From assembly GCA_051745265.1 (NCBI GenBank), contig JBNJDW010000034.1, positions 1 to 13,149 of the forward strand: a stretch of DNA of 13,149 nucleotides, read 5' to 3'. Every line of letters begins with the position of its first letter. Within the stretch, counting starts at the first letter, position 1. The position numbers and the translations under genes are program-made. A model generated the notes under the pieces. It was not told the origin of the DNA. It worked only from the letters and a program-made list of their open reading frames with translations, and did not search any database. The stretch is from JBNJDW01 sp051745265 (lineage in GTDB: Bacteria; Pseudomonadota; Alphaproteobacteria; Micavibrionales; CSBR16-224). Shown here piece after piece: positions 1-6,383 of the stretch.

Positions 1-56
1 CTTATCCCACAAAGACTGATAAAAACGGCGACGAATAACCGTTTGTATAAGTTCAA
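1..56 (-). CDS. Start of an exported protein, TTG start, cut by window edge
   Basis: Only the first 18 complete codons lie in the window. Reading leftward from a TTG at 56-54 gives (M)NLYKRLFVAVFISLCGI, a basic N-terminus followed by a hydrophobic run, which is the pattern of a signal peptide or membrane anchor. There is no ATG in this stretch. The TTG is supported by an AGGAG Shine-Dalgarno sequence (complement of 63-67) placed 6 bases upstream. The gene starts 65 bases after the stop of the secreted-protein gene at 122-952 on the same strand, so the two could be co-transcribed. The Cys near the end of the hydrophobic run might belong to a lipobox, but the next residues are missing. Function cannot be assigned. 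Confidence 0.55.
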   Translation of the reverse strand, partial: MNLYKRLFVAVFISLCGI

Positions 57-121
57 AACTTTCTCCTGTATGACAGGCCAAAAATCTTCACATAATTTAT
101 GAGCATGGATAACATATCCTT

Positions 122-952
122 TTATTTATCTCGTTCTCTTTTTAAATTATGAGTGAAAAAACCACACTTCTCGTTGTTTACAACGTTAATGAAAAGCAGG
201 CTTGCCGTTTCCGGTTGAAGAACGCGGCGAAAATCCTCCCATTTATCCTCTATATTAAACGCCAGACGGTGAATGCTCTTGTCTATTTGAACAAAGGCAT
301 AAAAAGACGGGTTTTGTCGATACAATTCATCACTATATTGTGATGGAGAAATTCTGGAATTCACTACAAAATCCGGCCCCAATAAAATATCGCAGGTATC
401 AGCATTAAAGACTGTACCCGCCGTGTAGCTCCCTCTTTTATAGCCTGTTATATTATCGCACCATTCCTCTTGAGTCTCGGCACGGCACTCAACGACCCCG
501 CCCTCGGCAAAGAAACCCCATATATTCTGCTTAAGTATTCTGGAAAAATCATAATATTCACGATTATAAACGGGCGTGGATTTGAATTTATAGTTTTCGT
601 TAGCCTCTGGCGGAATATAGATTGTATCTATATTTAAATCTGGACATTGAAACAGACTTTCCTCCCCTTGCTCTTTTTCTCTAAAAACATGTTTGGGGGA
701 TAAAACGGTATATTCGCCCTGTTTAAGTTTTTCGAAATTAGCCATGCAGGTTGTTTCATTGGCCGTACTCACCTCCGGATAAAACTCCAGATCTTTATGC
801 TCGATAAAGAAATCCAACCGCGCCTCCCGTTCCGGAAAGATCAGAACATTAAGAGGCCAGCCCAGCTGTTCAACCTCCGATGAAAAAGCATCAAATGAAA
901 AACAGAGAAACAGCAAAGATAGAAAAACAGCCTTACTTTTAATTTTAATCAT
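122..952 (-). CDS. Secreted protein of unknown function with six cysteines
   Basis: I do not recognise this 276-residue protein. Residues 1-25 form a typical Sec signal peptide: basic MIKIKSK, a hydrophobic core to about residue 20, then a small-residue site near AFSS. The mature part therefore probably lies in the periplasm or outside the cell. It has six cysteines (69, 103, 156, 165, 187, 263), an even number that would allow three disulfides. A TCDILLGPD stretch at 186-194 faintly recalls the CD(V/I)xxG segment of periplasmic solute-binding proteins of the MxaJ/XoxJ type, but I see no other support and do not assign it. The start is backed by a GAGGGTGG-like ribosome-binding site just upstream. 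By eye the gene is more AT-rich than its neighbours, which could mean relaxed selection or acquisition by transfer. A second exported protein begins just downstream on the same strand. Confidence 0.8.
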   Translation of the reverse strand: MIKIKSKAVFLSLLFLCFSFDAFSSEVEQLGWPLNVLIFPEREARLDFFIEHKDLEFYPEVSTANETTCMANFEKLKQGEYTVLSPKHVFREKEQGEESLFQCPDLNIDTIYIPPEANENYKFKSTPVYNREYYDFSRILKQNIWGFFAEGGVVECRAETQEEWCDNITGYKRGSYTAGTVFNADTCDILLGPDFVVNSRISPSQYSDELYRQNPSFYAFVQIDKSIHRLAFNIEDKWEDFRRVLQPETASLLFINVVNNEKCGFFTHNLKRERDK

Positions 953-1066
953 TCCACCCTCTCGAATTTTCAGCTTTAATAATTCATTATCTACTTTATT
1001 AAACTTAACATAAATCTTTTTAAACCCTACCGCCCGACTAAAGACAGACAGCCCATAAGATCTTCC
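953..1066. other. AT-rich spacer between the BCCT gene and the secreted-protein gene
   Basis: This 114-base spacer lies downstream of the BCCT transporter and upstream of the secreted-protein gene, both on the minus strand. The part nearest the secreted-protein gene is strongly AT-rich and probably carries its promoter, but I could not pick out a convincing -35/-10 pair. I looked for an intrinsic terminator after the BCCT stop and found no stable hairpin followed by a T-run. Confidence 0.4.
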
Positions 1067-3076
1067 CTACCGAATAATATGCAGGAAATGCAGGTGGCGT
1101 TCGTATTGTGACAGGATGTCGCTTATGATCTGGTCTTCGGTATAGGCGTGGACATCATAATGCTGGCCGCCTTCGCGGAGATGGACTTCGGCATGGCAGT
1201 ATTTTTCCTGATCATCCCGTTTTTTGTTAACACCACCAAAGGCAAAGGCCGGTTTTTGGTATTCGCGAATATGAATGCCATAGACGAAATCCTGTTCCTC
1301 GCCATGCAGGACCTCCAGCTTGACATGATTTTCATCATGGGTGATTTCGGCATCCAGACTGCTTTTACGGCGGATTTCCTCAGCCACTTTTTCAAAGGCC
1401 GGCAGGGCGGTCGTCTTTAAAAAACCCTGAACTTTTTTCCGGTCCGGATGGGCGATAATCGTCCGCAGGCGATCCTGCCAGGCCATGGCGGTGCCCTCAA
1501 TCGGCAGGGCGGCCGGTATATCCATATTCGCAACCATGGTTTTTTCCAGCATCAAGCCCCGGAACAGCCCGTAACAAACCACCAGCATGATAAAGGTAAA
1601 CGGCAGAGCCGCCGCAATCGATGCGGTCTGCAATCCGGCCAGCCCGCCGGCCAGTAATAGCGTCGCCGCCACCACGCCTTCGCTGACGGCCCAGAAGACC
1701 CGCTGCCAGACAGGAGGATCATCCTTCCCGCCCGAGGCGATAATATCAATCACCAGCGACCCGGAATCTGAAGAGGTCACAAAAAAGGTAATCACCAGAA
1801 TAACCGCCAGCAAAGAGACCAATGATGAAAACGGAAAATACTCCAGAAACTTAAACAGCGCTGTATCCATCGAGGCCGCGACCGCCTCACTAATCGCGCC
1901 ATCGGCAATGCCCATATCGAGGAAAATCGCCGCATTACCAAAACAGGTCATCCAGATGGTTGTAAAGCCCACCGGCACCAGCAACACGCCAAAAACAAAT
2001 TCGCGGATGGTCCGCCCCCTTGAAATCCGGGCAATGAACATGCCGACAAAGGGCGACCAGGCAATCCACCAGGCCCAGTAGAATAAGGTCCAGTCCCCCA
2101 GCCAGTCCTGCGCCGCCTCCCCCGAATAGGCGCGCATGTTAAAGGTCATTTTAACCAGCGAACTGACATAATCGCCCAGATTTTCCATCCAGGCGTTAAA
2201 CAGATATACCGTCGGGCCCGCAATGATGACAAACAGCAACAGGATAACCGCCAGAATAAGATTAAAATTGGCAATTTTTTTAATGCCGCCTTCCAATCCC
2301 AGTATAACCGAAATGGTCGCCAATACCGTGATCATGGCAATCAGAATAACCTGCGTGCCCACCCCGACCGGGATATCAAACAGGTAATTTAAACCGGCAT
2401 TGACCTGCATAACGCCAAGGCCCAATGAGGTTGCCACCCCGAACATCGTGCCGAGAATGGCAAAGATATCGACCACATGACCAATCGGCCCGTTTGCGCG
2501 CTCGCCAATCAAAGGAAACAAGGCTGAGCGGATCGTCAGCGGCAGATTATAGCGATACCCGAAATAGGCCAGCGCCATGCCGACAACAGCATAAATCGCC
2601 CAGGCATGAATGCCCCAATGGAAAAACGAAATCCGCATGGCATCCTGCGCGGCTTCAAGGCTGCCGCCCTTACCCACCGGCGGGGCATTGAAATGCATAA
2701 TCGGCTCGGCAACGCTGAAAAACATCAGGCCGATGCCCATACCGGCACTGAACAGCATCGCAAACCAGGAAAAATAACTGAAATCGGGCCGGGATTCATC
2801 AGGACCCAGCCTGACCTTACCGATTGAGCTTGCGGCAAAGAATAAAGCAGTCAGCAGAAATATGCCCACGGATAATAAATAGAACCAGCCAAAACTATGT
2901 AAGATCCACCCCTGAACCTGATTAAACACAGTTTCCATCTTTTCAGGGATCAGAACGCCGCATAAAACAAACAGAATAATCAGCGCCGCCGCCCAATAAA
3001 AGACCGGCACACAAAGATGCGTATTTATATTCTGGACGGCTAGCTTAAATCCGGAGGGTTTATGGGCGTTTTTCAT
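1067..3076 (-). CDS. BCCT-family osmolyte transporter, BetT-like (choline/betaine)
   Basis: This is a secondary transporter of the betaine/choline/carnitine family, which brings compatible solutes or their precursors across the inner membrane. The 669-residue length is close to E. coli BetT and longer than minimal BCCT proteins. About twelve hydrophobic segments span residues 22-508. Family hallmarks are GMGIGLMFFSVAEP (112-125) in the TM3 region and the tryptophan-rich TM8 signature WTLFYWAWWIAWSPFVGMF (329-347), which forms the aromatic substrate box, followed by ISRGRTIREF (351-360). TSSDSGS (434-440) lies where BetP has residues of a sodium site. Residues from about 511 onward form a hydrophilic C-terminal domain of roughly 160 residues; in BetT a similar tail takes part in osmotic regulation. 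Choline is the likeliest substrate by similarity, but betaine or carnitine is possible. No choline-oxidation genes are adjacent, so the substrate is not supported by context. Confidence 0.93.
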   Translation of the reverse strand: MKNAHKPSGFKLAVQNINTHLCVPVFYWAAALIILFVLCGVLIPEKMETVFNQVQGWILHSFGWFYLLSVGIFLLTALFFAASSIGKVRLGPDESRPDFSYFSWFAMLFSAGMGIGLMFFSVAEPIMHFNAPPVGKGGSLEAAQDAMRISFFHWGIHAWAIYAVVGMALAYFGYRYNLPLTIRSALFPLIGERANGPIGHVVDIFAILGTMFGVATSLGLGVMQVNAGLNYLFDIPVGVGTQVILIAMITVLATISVILGLEGGIKKIANFNLILAVILLLFVIIAGPTVYLFNAWMENLGDYVSSLVKMTFNMRAYSGEAAQDWLGDWTLFYWAWWIAWSPFVGMFIARISRGRTIREFVFGVLLVPVGFTTIWMTCFGNAAIFLDMGIADGAISEAVAASMDTALFKFLEYFPFSSLVSLLAVILVITFFVTSSDSGSLVIDIIASGGKDDPPVWQRVFWAVSEGVVAATLLLAGGLAGLQTASIAAALPFTFIMLVVCYGLFRGLMLEKTMVANMDIPAALPIEGTAMAWQDRLRTIIAHPDRKKVQGFLKTTALPAFEKVAEEIRRKSSLDAEITHDENHVKLEVLHGEEQDFVYGIHIREYQKPAFAFGGVNKKRDDQEKYCHAEVHLREGGQHYDVHAYTEDQIISDILSQYERHLHFLHIIR

Positions 3077-3170
3077 TACTGTTTAACCTTCGCTATAGTT
3101 CAGAATAGTCAAGATGCCATAAAAACACGTAAAAATAAATCTTTGAAGCCACTAACGATAAATAGAGAAA

Positions 3171-3206
3171 AAAGCACCATCCCGCAATTAAGCAGCATGG
3201 TGCTTT
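3171..3206 (-). terminator. Intrinsic terminator of the sigma factor-VWA operon
   Basis: Perfect 10-base inverted repeat: AAAGCACCAT at 3171-3180 and ATGGTGCTTT at 3197-3206, separated by 16 bases. Read on the minus strand, the stem runs directly into TTTTTTCTC, the expected U-tract, about 28 bases after the stop codon of the VWA gene. This fits a Rho-independent terminator that separates the VWA gene from the BCCT gene downstream. Reading on the plus strand also gives T-rich sequence after the stem, but no plus-strand gene ends here. Confidence 0.8.
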
Positions 3207-3233
3207 CTTTGATCCTTTGTTTATCGTTGCGTA

Positions 3234-5288
3234 TTACATTTCCTGTGCGGATTTGGCCAGCCGGACAAGGTTGATAAATTCAGTACGATAGCCAAATTCA
3301 TCTTCGCCGCGGCTGTCCGTGGCAATATCAATCACATCATCAAAACTGAACTCTCCGGTATATTGCCCGCCGCGCAGTATCTGGCCAAAACCGGCGACCG
3401 CTGCGGCAAAACGGATATCATCGGAAAGCTCTGAAATATCGCTCTCATCCTGCTTTGTGATTGTGCGGGTCAAAAGCTTACTTGTATCCGAAAATTCGCT
3501 CAATCCCTCTTCCGGCAATTTGTAACGGATTTTCAGCTGGGCATATTCATCGCCGAGATCCTGTTCTGATACCTCTTCCTCCGCCGGTTGTTGATAGCGC
3601 AGTTCATCTACGGACCGGTTTTCACTGCCCGCCGGCGTAATTTCATAGATAGCGGTTACAGTATGTCCGGCGCCGATTTCACCGGCATCGACTTTGTCAT
3701 TATTAAAATCTTCGCGCTTCAACTGCCGGGTTTCATAGCCGATCAGGCGGTATTCCCCGACCAGCGCCGGATTAAATTCAACCTGAATTTTAACATCCTG
3801 GGCAATGGTGAACAGGGTTGATCCCGCCTCTTCAACCAGCACTTTCCGTGCTTCGCTGAGGCTATCAATATACGCCGCATTACCGTTACCATTCTGGGCC
3901 AGCGTCTGCATCATATCATCTTTGTAATTGCCCTGCCCAAAACCAAGAATTGACAATGAAATGCCGCTTGTCCGTTTACGCTCGACAAAATCCTGCAATT
4001 CATCCTGATGGGTGATGCCGACATTGAAATCACCATCGGTGGCCAGAATAACGCGATTAACGCCCTCTTTGATAAAGCTGCTTTCGGCCAGAGAATATGC
4101 CTGCTGTATCCCTGCCGCCCCGGCTGTTCCGCCACCGGCACGCAGGTTATTCAGCGCGTCTAGAATTTTATGATGGTCTCCGGCCTTGGTTGGCTCCAGC
4201 ACCGTGCCCGCAGACCCGGCGTAGGTGACGATTGAAATCGTATCATCCTCATCCAGCGTATTCAGCAGCAGTTTAAAGGAGTTGATCAGCAGCGGCAGTT
4301 TATCCTGACTGTTCATCGATCCCGAGGTATCAATCAAAAAGGTCAGGTTGCTGGCCGGTTTTTGATTTTGGGCCAGCTCATAGCCCTTAATACCGATATG
4401 AACCAGTTTTTTATCCTGAGCCCACGGGCTGTCATAGACGGCAACATTTGGTTCGAACGGTGTTTCGGTGCTCTCGGGCAGTTTATAATCATAATCAAAA
4501 TAATTGATCAGCTCCTCAACCCGCACGGCATCTTTTTGCGGCAGTTTGCCGTTATTGATCATCCGGCGCGTAAAGCTGTAGGCGCTGGTATCCACATCAA
4601 TTGAAAACGTCGAAACCGGTTTTTCGGCAACCCGTTTAACCGCATTGTCCTGAAAATCAGCAAAATCATCGCGGCCTTCAGCTATTTGCGGGGGTATCAC
4701 CCTATCATGCGCCGTTTTAAATTCATCACGCCCTATATTAACCGCATTGGAGCGACGCTGCCAGACCTCTAAAGGGTTCTCTCCTTTTAAGTTTTCAAGA
4801 TCAGGCGCTTGGATCCTCGCATCCGAGGACCCGATCGGTGTCGGCCGTGATGAGCCACCCGCGCGTTCCGCTTGTTCAGCCCGCTGTTGATTGGCGGTTT
4901 CAAGCGCTTCCTGATATTCCCGGTCTGTATCTCCGCCTGAGACATTCGAAGCCACTGTGGCAAAATTCGCACCTTTATCCAGGGCTGGATCTGCCCCGCC
5001 GCCACGTCCACTAATGGTCGTCACCTGATAGCCCACAAAAACCAGCATCGCACAGGCCGCAACCGCGCCGGTCACGCCGGTTATTACAAATCGTTTTTTC
5101 ATCAAAAGTCTCCATAGGTTGTTCAACATACCTATAGGACGCGCGCGCTTTGCATTTCCTTGGGACGTTTTTTGATCTTTTTTGTCAAACTCCGCCATTG
5201 CCGCGTGCAGTGCGGCTTTGCGGGCATCTTCATCCGGGGCGGGCGCATCGGAATTTTGCAGAATTTCTTTTAATTTCTTTTCATCCAT
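3234..5288 (-). CDS. Membrane-anchored von Willebrand factor A protein, YfbK-like; possible anti-sigma partner
   Basis: The product has 684 residues from the ATG at 5288-5286. I chose this start over an upstream ATG at 5315 because AAAGGAGGT (complement of 5294-5302) stands 5 bases before it. Residues 1-66 are polar and probably cytoplasmic, 67-88 form one transmembrane helix, and the rest should be periplasmic. A low-complexity linker (about 91-180) is followed by the YfbK-type N-terminal VWA-associated domain (about 225-270, with FSIDVDTSAYSFTRRMI), the VWA domain (about 312-495) and a C-terminal DUF3520-like region. The metal-binding MIDAS site is intact: D320-x-S322-x-S324, T388 and D418 in ATDGD. 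VWA domains bind protein partners through a coordinated metal ion. The gene follows the ECF sigma gene with an 8-base overlap, so translation is probably coupled. The cytoplasmic segment plus single span plus sensor body matches anti-sigma topology, but I see no recognised anti-sigma motif. Confidence 0.92.
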   Translation of the reverse strand: MDEKKLKEILQNSDAPAPDEDARKAALHAAMAEFDKKDQKTSQGNAKRARPIGMLNNLWRLLMKKRFVITGVTGAVAACAMLVFVGYQVTTISGRGGGADPALDKGANFATVASNVSGGDTDREYQEALETANQQRAEQAERAGGSSRPTPIGSSDARIQAPDLENLKGENPLEVWQRRSNAVNIGRDEFKTAHDRVIPPQIAEGRDDFADFQDNAVKRVAEKPVSTFSIDVDTSAYSFTRRMINNGKLPQKDAVRVEELINYFDYDYKLPESTETPFEPNVAVYDSPWAQDKKLVHIGIKGYELAQNQKPASNLTFLIDTSGSMNSQDKLPLLINSFKLLLNTLDEDDTISIVTYAGSAGTVLEPTKAGDHHKILDALNNLRAGGGTAGAAGIQQAYSLAESSFIKEGVNRVILATDGDFNVGITHQDELQDFVERKRTSGISLSILGFGQGNYKDDMMQTLAQNGNGNAAYIDSLSEARKVLVEEAGSTLFTIAQDVKIQVEFNPALVGEYRLIGYETRQLKREDFNNDKVDAGEIGAGHTVTAIYEITPAGSENRSVDELRYQQPAEEEVSEQDLGDEYAQLKIRYKLPEEGLSEFSDTSKLLTRTITKQDESDISELSDDIRFAAAVAGFGQILRGGQYTGEFSFDDVIDIATDSRGEDEFGYRTEFINLVRLAKSAQEM

Positions 5289-5835
5289 GGCCGACCTCCT
5301 TTCCATATGCGTCATTCATATATTTTCGTATTTCATGGAGCCGCCAGGACACGGTATTCTCAGCAATCTCCAGAATATCAGCCGCCTCACGGTGGCTAAG
5401 GCCCTCCCAACAGACCAGAATGACAACGTCACGCATTTTATCGGGCAGCTCGCCGACAGCCTGCAGGATCTGCCGCCGGGCATAGGCCTGCTCCTGATTA
5501 TCATCGGCAGCAACGGTCAGGCTGTCATCATACAGCACATCTTCGCGGCTGTTGTTGCGGTTCTTTTTCTTAAGATGGTCCTTGGCCGTATTAATCACCA
5601 ACCGGTAAAGCCAGGTGGTAAATGCGGCATCAAAATTAAAACTGCCGAGATTACGGGCCAGCTTAATGGCAGAATCCTGGGCGATATCTTCGGCATCTTC
5701 GCGGTTACCGGCATATTTATAAGCCATTTTATACATCGTCATATAGTGGCGTTCGACCAGACAGGCAAAAGCCGACCCGTCCCCCGCACCGGCCTGTTTT
5801 ATCAATGTCTCATCTGTTGCGTCACTGTTACTCAT
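5281..5835 (-). CDS. ECF-type RNA polymerase sigma factor
   Basis: A 184-residue group IV sigma-70 factor, which directs RNA polymerase to a small set of promoters, usually in response to envelope or other external stress. Region 2 covers about residues 24-91: FACLVERHYMTMYKMAYK, then NREDAEDIAQDS, the RNA polymerase-binding part, and AFTTWLYRLVINTAKDHLKKK, which includes the -10-reading helix. Region 4 covers about 120-172: ELPDKMRDVVILVCWEGLSHREAAD in two helices, then the -35 recognition helix TVSWRLHEIR. The linker between the two is short, as usual for ECF factors. It is the first gene of a two-gene unit; its final codons carry the ribosome-binding site of the VWA gene. There is no separate anti-sigma gene beside it. 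The ATG start has only a weak AGGG-type site upstream, which would fit low basal expression. The target promoters are unknown. Confidence 0.95.
   Translation of the reverse strand: MSNSDATDETLIKQAGAGDGSAFACLVERHYMTMYKMAYKYAGNREDAEDIAQDSAIKLARNLGSFNFDAAFTTWLYRLVINTAKDHLKKKNRNNSREDVLYDDSLTVAADDNQEQAYARRQILQAVGELPDKMRDVVILVCWEGLSHREAADILEIAENTVSWRLHEIRKYMNDAYGKEVGHG
5294..5302 (-). promoter_or_regulatory. Strong ribosome-binding site inside the sigma gene, fixes the VWA start
   Basis: The minus strand reads AAAGGAGGT here, nearly the full anti-Shine-Dalgarno complement, 5 bases before the VWA ATG at 5288-5286. It lies inside the last codons of the sigma gene (residues K-E-V), whose TGA stop is at 5283-5281. 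The stop and start therefore overlap (ATGGATGA), the usual layout for translational coupling of a sigma factor and its regulator. Confidence 0.8.
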
Positions 5836-6023
5836 ACGGCCCTATTTTCAGGTAAGACGATCAAAAGCGCAATAAGCTTTGATTTTTTATTTTACCCCCA
5901 CAAACACCTTATTACAGAGAGATAAATAAAATTAATATTTATATGCGCATTTTTTTATAATATTAAAAATAATTGACATATTTATTGTTTTCTGTCATTC
6001 TGAACGAAGAAAGAGGATGGCAA
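5836..6023. promoter_or_regulatory. AT-rich divergent control region between the two operons
   Basis: This 188-base spacer separates the sigma/VWA operon (leftward) from the DUF2089 operon (rightward), so it must hold both promoters. On the plus strand there is a perfect TATAAT at 5956-5961, with no good -35 at 16-18 bases, and a perfect TTGACA at 5973-5978 whose best -10 at 17 bases, CATTCT, is poor. Either may be part of the DUF2089 promoter. Near the sigma gene, TCAAAAGC (5861-5868) and GCTTTGA (5876-5882) form an imperfect hairpin with one bulge in the presumed sigma leader. I found no convincing ECF-type promoter pair upstream of the sigma gene. The individual elements are weakly supported. 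Confidence 0.45.
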
Positions 6024-6383
6024 ATGCACAGATGCTCTACATGTGAAAATCAAATGACGGTTCAAAAACTGCATTGCACAGCCTGCGATGTCAGCCATGA
6101 AGGTGACTTTAAAACCCCGCGTCTGACCCGCCTGTCCGCCCATAACCGGCGACTGGCTGAGGCGTTTTTGCTCACTGGCGGTAATTTAAAGGATCTGGCT
6201 GAAAAAATCGGGGTCAGCTATCCGACGCTGCGCCGGCAGGTTGATGAAATGATCGATGAATTGTCACAGTTGCAGGACGAGGATGAACAGGAAACCACCC
6301 GCATACTGGATGCCATTGAAAAAGGCGAAATGCCGCCGGAAAAAGGCATGCGATTTATAAAGGAGATAAATGGTGAGTATTGA
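6024..6383 (+). CDS. DUF2089-family zinc-ribbon/HTH protein
   Basis: A 119-residue protein with the DUF2089 layout. An N-terminal zinc ribbon has C4, C7, C18 and C21 in CSTC and CTAC knuckles, followed by the family's EGDF and LTRLS segments. A helix-turn-helix-like part then spans about 53-80 (GGNLKDLAEKIGVSYPTLRRQVDEMIDEL region). The family is presumed to bind DNA and regulate transcription, though its function is poorly known. The C-terminus (about 88-115, with ILDAIEKGEMPPEKGMRFI) is a short helical motif like those in LiaX/YvlB- and SHOCT-type proteins. I start at the ATG at 6024 because AAGAGGA stands about 7 bases upstream; the longer frame from a TTG at 5973 would place coding sequence over a TTGACA box and add residues not typical of the family. 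The stop overlaps the next gene by 14 bases, indicating an operon and a possible regulator of the envelope proteins downstream. Confidence 0.88.
   Translation: MHRCSTCENQMTVQKLHCTACDVSHEGDFKTPRLTRLSAHNRRLAEAFLLTGGNLKDLAEKIGVSYPTLRRQVDEMIDELSQLQDEDEQETTRILDAIEKGEMPPEKGMRFIKEINGEY

Noticed and set aside
1021..1080. Possible terminator after the BCCT gene
   Set aside because: The G-rich and C-rich blocks here are not complementary in a way that forms a stable stem before a T-run.
1587..2081. 164-codon plus-strand open frame inside the BCCT gene
   Set aside because: It is antisense to conserved BCCT membrane segments, and its Ser/Thr/Ala-rich translation is typical of a shadow frame.
5289..5315. 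Longer VWA start at the ATG at 5315
   Set aside because: The ATG at 5288 has a near-perfect ribosome-binding site 5 bases away. The upstream ATG lacks one and would extend the overlap with the sigma gene.
5182..5925. 247-codon plus-strand open frame across the sigma gene
   Set aside because: It lies antisense to the sigma factor and the start of the VWA gene, both of which have clear domain motifs. Its translation shows no recognisable domain and has no good ribosome-binding site.
5973..6023. Extended start of the DUF2089 gene at TTG 5973
   Set aside because: The TTG is part of a TTGACA box, there is no ribosome-binding site before it, and the added residues do not belong to the family, whose zinc ribbon begins just after the ATG at 6024.
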